DNA of 64,000 nt. It comes from Paenibacillus whitsoniae (GTDB lineage Bacteria > Bacillota > Bacilli > Paenibacillales > NBRC-103111). A model generated the notes under the pieces. That model ran no database searches. It had not been told where the DNA came from and worked only from the letters and a program-made list of their open reading frames with translations. Shown piece after piece: positions 59,741 through 64,000 of this stretch. The position numbers and the translations under genes are program-made. The stretch's first letter is position 1; the number at the start of each line of letters is the position of its first letter. Where the stretch lies: the NCBI RefSeq assembly GCF_003955665.1, contig NZ_RXHU01000054.1, positions 144,021 to 208,020 of the forward strand. Direction: 5' to 3'.

Positions 59741-61834
59741 ATGGGAAATCAGATAATTGAACAATTAGTTTTAAAAGGACAGGTACACATACAAATCCCT
59801 GAAATACAGTTTTCGTCGGTTGAACATGCCTTGAGGATGTTGGTTAGAGATTTCGAAACAGTGTTGGGTGCCAGGCCAAAACTAGTAACGGGAGCATATG
59901 AAGAAGCGGAACTATGCATTCGAATTGCCCAGGAAAAAGATGATATTCCGAACCGTCCTGAGGCGTTTGGATTTCGTTTCAATTTGAGCGGGAAGTTTCC
60001 CCGGATGGAGATTATAGGACATGATGACTTAGGAATCGTTTATGGAATCCTAGCCTTTAGTAAGAAATATTTAGGCATGCAACCATTCTGGTTTTGGGCA
60101 GACCAGTCCATTGCGAAGCTCTCCGAGATCGAAATTCCATGTCATCATTATGACGCCCCAGTGCCTAAGGTTCGTTACCGCGGCTGGTTTGTTAATGACG
60201 AAGTATGTTTAATTGGCTGGAAAGAGCCGTATCCACCATCAAGGGAAGTATGGGAACCTGTGTTCGAAGCATTGCTGCGTAGCGGTGGTAATATGGTTAT
60301 TCCAGGTACAGACTTGCCAAGAGACGGTATCCACTACAAGCTAGCCGTAGAAATGGGGCTATGGGTGACGCATCATCATGCTGAGCCGTTAGGTGCAGAA
60401 ATGTTCTTACGCGCTTTTCCAGGCAGGAATGCCAGTTATCGGGAAGCCCCCGAGTTGTTTGAAAGTTTGTGGGCGGAAGCGATTGAAGAGCAAAAGGATA
60501 TGAAGGTTCTATGGGTACTTTCCTTCAGAGGTCAAGGAGACGCACCATTTTGGCATAATGATCCTTCTTTCGATACGTCAGAAAAGCGCGGCGCAATGAT
60601 TAGTAAGGTCATCCGAAAACAATACGACATGATTGGAAGTGCCGTCCAGAATCCAGTTTATTGCGTAGCTTTATACGGGGAGATCGCTGAATTGTATAAA
60701 GGCGGCTATGTGGATCTGCCTGAAGATGTGATCAAAATATGGGCGGATAATGGTTACGGGAAAATGGTTTCCCGAAGACATAATAACCAGAATCTTCGCG
60801 TAGTCTCACTCCCAGCAGCCAATGATGGAGGTAAAGATGGTTTGTATTACCACGTGACGTTCCATGATTTACAAGCTTCCAATCATTTGACGATGTTCCC
60901 TGGCTCGTCTAATTTTCTAAAACAGGAGATCGAGACGGCATTTGATGCTGGAGCAGATGATTATTTGCTAATTAATTGTGGAAATATCAGACCCCATGTT
61001 TATTCCCTAGACATTCTTCGTGTACTATGGAGTGATGGTTCAATTGACGTAAATGAGCATATAAAAGAATTCGTAAGTAGCTATTATGCTAGTCACCATG
61101 AAGAGTTGGAGGAACTGTATCTCAGCTACACGGAAGCAGCTATTCAGTATGGACCACATGCAGATGACTTGGCTGGAGATGAATATTATCATCATCCTGC
61201 CAGACAAATGATTGGACATTGGTTGCAAGGAAAGGGCGTGCAGCCAGATGCAAGATTGTTCTGGGCTGTAGGAGATGTTCCATTCAATCAGCAAGTGAAG
61301 AATTTCGAAGATCGTTTAGAACAAGGAATTAAGAATTGGGAAGCTTGGCTTCAAAAATGTGATGAAGTCCTGGGGAAATTAGTAGCTGACGACTTAAGAA
61401 GGGCAACCGATCTGCTGCGTTTCCATGGAGCTTTACATTTGTCCGGATGTGAAGGATTTTACTGGCTGTGTCGTTCGTACAGGGAATACCGTGAACAGAA
61501 TTACCCACAGGCCTTCGTGTACGCTTCCGAATCGATGTGGTCTTACAAAAAAGGGCTAGACATATTAAAAGAGGCTGAGCATGGGAAGTGGGATCGATTC
61601 TATCAAGCAGATTGGCTTACGAATATTAAAAGTACAATATATAATGTAGACACTTTAAGGCGGTTTCTGCGCATACACGGCGACAGTCCTGATTTTTTCT
61701 TGTGGTACAAGGAATTTTTGATGCCAGAGACGGAAAAATATATTTATTTGGAAAATACACACCGTAATCCATTGTCCGACGATGAATTGGCGCATCGTTT
61801 AAAGCGATTTTTTTCTTCACATGGGGGATTATAA
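59741..61834 (+). CDS. GH115-like alpha-glucuronidase
   Basis: 697 residues without signal peptide, so cytoplasmic. Features of family GH115 in order: a small N-terminal alpha/beta domain (~1-125; HDDLGIVYGILAFSKKYLGMQPFWFW), the barrel start PKVRYRGWFVNDE with LIGW, GLWVTHHHAEPLG, and NDGGKDGLYYHVTFHDLQ, then a helical bundle to the end. GH115 removes (4-O-methyl-)glucuronic acid from xylan or arabinogalactan side chains. The C-terminal beta domain usual in the family seems absent, and a separate small beta-sandwich frame starts 3 bp downstream. Family placement is from motifs by eye. Confidence 0.8.
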   Translation: MGNQIIEQLVLKGQVHIQIPEIQFSSVEHALRMLVRDFETVLGARPKLVTGAYEEAELCIRIAQEKDDIPNRPEAFGFRFNLSGKFPRMEIIGHDDLGIVYGILAFSKKYLGMQPFWFWADQSIAKLSEIEIPCHHYDAPVPKVRYRGWFVNDEVCLIGWKEPYPPSREVWEPVFEALLRSGGNMVIPGTDLPRDGIHYKLAVEMGLWVTHHHAEPLGAEMFLRAFPGRNASYREAPELFESLWAEAIEEQKDMKVLWVLSFRGQGDAPFWHNDPSFDTSEKRGAMISKVIRKQYDMIGSAVQNPVYCVALYGEIAELYKGGYVDLPEDVIKIWADNGYGKMVSRRHNNQNLRVVSLPAANDGGKDGLYYHVTFHDLQASNHLTMFPGSSNFLKQEIETAFDAGADDYLLINCGNIRPHVYSLDILRVLWSDGSIDVNEHIKEFVSSYYASHHEELEELYLSYTEAAIQYGPHADDLAGDEYYHHPARQMIGHWLQGKGVQPDARLFWAVGDVPFNQQVKNFEDRLEQGIKNWEAWLQKCDEVLGKLVADDLRRATDLLRFHGALHLSGCEGFYWLCRSYREYREQNYPQAFVYASESMWSYKKGLDILKEAEHGKWDRFYQADWLTNIKSTIYNVDTLRRFLRIHGDSPDFFLWYKEFLMPETEKYIYLENTHRNPLSDDELAHRLKRFFSSHGGL

Positions 61835-61836
61835 AA

Positions 61837-62079
61837 TTGAGAGAAACGTTTTTTATGAAGCTTGATGTCAGGAATGCACATGAGATGGTTCGTGTATGGA
61901 TCAATGATATAGAAATTGGAGTTCGTATGTGGAAACCGTATGTGTTCAATATTACACATGCCGCGAGACAAGGCTGGAATGATATACGCGTAGAAGTGAC
62001 TAATACATTAGCCAATCGTATTGATGGTCAGTCGCAACCATCTGGTTTAATTGGTCCAGTAATTGTAAAGGTTTGTTAA
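61837..62079 (+). CDS. Orphan GH2-like beta-sandwich module, probable gene remnant
   Basis: 80 residues from a TTG at 61837 (GGGGGA about 8 nt upstream). It resembles only the C-terminal galactose-binding-like module of GH2/GH106-type enzymes (MVRVWINDIEIGVRMWKPYVFNIT, VEVTNTLANR, PSGLIGPVIVKV) and is similar in plan to the last ~75 residues of the 52529 product. No catalytic part is present. It may be the tail of a deleted hydrolase, or a separate subunit for the preceding GH115-like enzyme. Confidence 0.6.
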   Translation: MRETFFMKLDVRNAHEMVRVWINDIEIGVRMWKPYVFNITHAARQGWNDIRVEVTNTLANRIDGQSQPSGLIGPVIVKVC

Positions 62080-62109
62080 ATAATATTTAAACAGGTGGTG
62101 ATAGCTTTG

Positions 62110-62772
62110 GTGAAACAAACAATTTATTTGGCAGGGGATTCGACGATGGCGAATTACTCAATAGAATCGTCTCCTATGCAGGGGTGGGGGAATAAGCTCC
62201 ATTTATTTATTCCGCATTCTGTTTTGGTTGTTAATAAAGCAACCAACGGGAGAAGTTCAAAGAGTTTTATAGACGAAGGACGTCTGGAAGAAATTCTGGG
62301 GATAATTAAAAACGGTGACTACTTATTTATCCAATTCGGTCACAACGATAGTAAGGTAGATACCGAAAGGCATACTAGCCCATGGGGTACGTTTCACCAA
62401 TATTTGCTGAAATATATCGATGGAGCGAGAGCGAAAGGGGCACATCCTGTGCTTATCTCGCCACTTTGTCGTAGACAGTTTGACGTGGATGGATTATTGC
62501 TCAACACGCATGGTGATTATCCTCGGTCAATGGAAGCATTAGCAGTTCAAGAAAAAGTGCCATTCATAGATTTATGCGGAAGAAGTGCAGTTGCATTCAA
62601 GGAAATGGGAAATACTAAATCTAAAGAGTGGTTTACTTGGCTACGAGCTGGTGAACATCCGAATTACCCAGAAGGCATTGAAGACAACACACATCTAAAC
62701 GAACAAGGTGCGGAGGAGGTAGCAAGATTGGTAGGCGATGCGATTATCAAACTTAAATTGGAAATTGGTTGA
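62110..62772 (+). CDS. Rhamnogalacturonan acetylesterase-type SGNH hydrolase
   Basis: 220 residues from the GTG at 62110 (AGGTGGTG 9 nt upstream). Block I GDSTMANY carries the nucleophile Ser, with the oxyanion Gly and Asn in NGRSS and FGHND, and DNTHLNEQGA carries the catalytic Asp-His. This is the pattern of RhgT/YesT-like esterases that strip acetyl groups from rhamnogalacturonan fragments. It has no signal peptide, so it would act on imported oligosaccharides. It is in line with the GH115-like gene. Confidence 0.9.
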   Translation: MKQTIYLAGDSTMANYSIESSPMQGWGNKLHLFIPHSVLVVNKATNGRSSKSFIDEGRLEEILGIIKNGDYLFIQFGHNDSKVDTERHTSPWGTFHQYLLKYIDGARAKGAHPVLISPLCRRQFDVDGLLLNTHGDYPRSMEALAVQEKVPFIDLCGRSAVAFKEMGNTKSKEWFTWLRAGEHPNYPEGIEDNTHLNEQGAEEVARLVGDAIIKLKLEIG

Positions 62773-62908
62773 TGGACGGGGAAGCCACTTCATTCTTTTG
62801 GTCGTCTCTTTTAACAACTGATGCGAAACTAGCAAGTGAAGGTTCGGGCTATTGTTCTTGCACAATTATCAGGCTCATGTTAGGGGTTAAACTAATATCT
62901 TTCGAGAC

Positions 62909-62927
62909 ATCTGAAATCAGATTCTTT
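62909..62927 (+). terminator. Weak terminator-like hairpin
   Basis: ATCTG and CAGAT with a 4-nt loop, then TCTTT; short stem. Confidence 0.3.
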
Positions 62928-62961
62928 GGGGAAATCAAATAAGTGTGGTGACAATTTTATA

Positions 62962-63801
62962 ATGGATTTGAATTCAACAACCAGTAATCTCGAAGGTCAA
63001 AATGAAGTAGACCTTATCATGTTTATGGGACAGTCAAACATGGCTGGTCGAGGGACGGCGGCGCAAGCACCCGCTGTGGCACCGGGTACAGCATATGAGT
63101 TCCGTGCCATCTCGGATCCGAAACAGCTATATCCGCTGTCAGAGCCATTCGGTGAGAACGAGAATAACCCTTCAGGAATTACAGAGCCAGGCGCAAAGAC
63201 AGGATCAATGGTGTCGGCTTTTGTTAACGCCTACTTTGGGGTTGTCGGCCGCAAGGTGGTTGCGGTATCCGCATCAAAAGGTGGGTCATCTATCAATCTC
63301 TGGCAGCCCGGGAGTGCGTATCTTAACGACTCCATTGCTCGATACAACGCCGCTAAAAACTGGCTGACTTCTAATGGATATACCATTAAAAATAAGTTCA
63401 TGGTATGGTGCCAAGGTGAAACTGACGGGGATAACGCCATGGATGGCGCGACTTACACCATAAATATTACTGCTATGATAGAGGCCATGATCGCAGTAGG
63501 CATCGAAAACTGTTATATCGTCCGCATCGGTAACCATCGGGACAATGCAACCTTATATCATTCAATCATCACCGCTCAAACTGATCTGTGCAGAACATAT
63601 AGTAATACGATACTGGTTTCTACGAAATTTGCAGCTATGGCTGAAGCCGGGCTCATGAAAGATCAGTTCCATTATACGCAAGATGGTTACAACGCCATTG
63701 GAGCTGATGCAGGCATTAATACTGCTTTTCATATCATGACAAAGAAAGAGCCATACATGTATGACTTAGTGAACGCCACAATGTATTTCTCACAAAAGTG
63801 A
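62962..63801 (+). CDS. Sialate O-acetylesterase-family (SASA) SGNH esterase
   Basis: 279 residues from the ATG at 62962 (GTGGTGA upstream, weak; a TTG at 62926 extends the frame). GQSNMAGRG is the SASA-family block I with the nucleophile Ser. GGSSINLW, the oxyanion segment WCQGETDG, and a late DQFHYTQDGYNAIG with Asp-His match PF03629 carbohydrate esterases. It has no signal peptide. It probably deacetylates imported xylan or pectin oligosaccharides with the previous esterase. A terminator follows. Confidence 0.88.
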   Translation: MDLNSTTSNLEGQNEVDLIMFMGQSNMAGRGTAAQAPAVAPGTAYEFRAISDPKQLYPLSEPFGENENNPSGITEPGAKTGSMVSAFVNAYFGVVGRKVVAVSASKGGSSINLWQPGSAYLNDSIARYNAAKNWLTSNGYTIKNKFMVWCQGETDGDNAMDGATYTINITAMIEAMIAVGIENCYIVRIGNHRDNATLYHSIITAQTDLCRTYSNTILVSTKFAAMAEAGLMKDQFHYTQDGYNAIGADAGINTAFHIMTKKEPYMYDLVNATMYFSQK

Positions 63802-63874
63802 CATTAGGCAGAAACCAATGAAGTCGCGGCCTATTGCAGATGCCTAGTAGGAGTACGGCGGACCTAGCCGAGAA

Positions 63875-63908
63875 GATCCCCCCGTTGAGGAAACGGAGGG
63901 GATTTTTT
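63875..63908 (+). terminator. Terminator after the SASA esterase
   Basis: GATCCCC..CCGTT pairs with AACGG.GGGGAT around GAGG, then six T. Confidence 0.88.
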
Positions 63909-63928
63909 GCGAGTTGCCAACGTAGTCG

Positions 63929-63988
63929 GAAAAAAGTTAGGTGTCGGAAATTAGTTTGTTGAAGCTTTTCACTGGCAAGCCGTATAGT
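63929..63988 (+). promoter_or_regulatory. Operator repeats and -10 at the window edge
   Basis: GAAAAAAGTTAG (63929) and GAAATTAGTTTGTTG (63947-63961) are 18 bp apart; CCGTATAGT includes the -10 TATAGT (63983-63988). It duplicates 57827-57868 with identical spacing, so a co-regulated gene should begin just beyond 64000. Confidence 0.65.
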
Positions 63989-64000
63989 AGGGGGTATTAA

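Noticed and set aside
1..64000. CRISPR arrays, tRNA or rRNA genes, prophage or plasmid origin
   Set aside because: No regularly spaced repeats, cloverleaf-like sequence, rRNA-like blocks, phage structural genes or replication genes were found.

Overview
The window looks like chromosome from a spore-forming, polysaccharide-degrading Firmicute of the Paenibacillus/Cohnella type. The reasons are an intact sigma-K gene, a GerA-family germinant-receptor operon, S-layer-homology anchoring, many AraC/YesMN-type regulators, and sugar ABC transporters without their own ATPase. This assignment rests on gene content only; no rRNA or tRNA gene is visible.

Layout. 1-300: start of a leftward FAD-dependent dehydrogenase gene behind a sigma-A promoter with two inverted PurBox-like sites and a purine-riboswitch-like leader with a terminator. 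407-2095: LacI-type regulator and a YvbH-like PH protein. 2350-18071: a glucan-type locus with two paralogous secreted beta-helix proteins of unassigned activity, a GH16 beta-glucanase, a MalFG-type transporter with binding lipoprotein, and a YesM/YesN-type two-component system; the second beta-helix protein is 1709 aa and carries three SLH domains. 18310-23254: sporulation backbone (GerA-, GerB- and GerC-type subunits, a small D-like subunit, sigK). 23255-40605: accessory segment with IS66 debris, a decayed nagA operon, a membrane-bound AraC regulator, an LplBC-type transporter and two large secreted beta-helix proteins, ending in a frameshifted copy of the sigK 3' end. 40606-44933: second segment (XRE-cupin regulator, esterase, extradiol dioxygenase, frameshifted membrane protein), ending in a second sigK 3' copy. 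45343-57409: YesMN system, transporter, GH106-like hydrolase and GH42 beta-galactosidase. 58024-64000: binding lipoprotein, GH115-like alpha-glucuronidase, an orphan beta-sandwich module and two esterases, ending in a promoter that copies the one before 58024.

The carbohydrate modules share a logic: a membrane sensor with an AraC output, a transporter that needs a shared ATPase from elsewhere, and hydrolases. Four distinct pairs of direct repeats, spaced about 18-22 bp, lie upstream of the promoters of these modules. Within each of three motif families the distance to the -10 box is nearly constant (41/42, 33/33, 27/27 bp), and in the fourth it is 35/36 bp. This suggests one dedicated operator code per regulator. 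The other main observation is the three sigK 3' ends (22553, 40329 and 44426), which bracket two accessory segments and suggest that sigK acts as an insertion or recombination hotspot.
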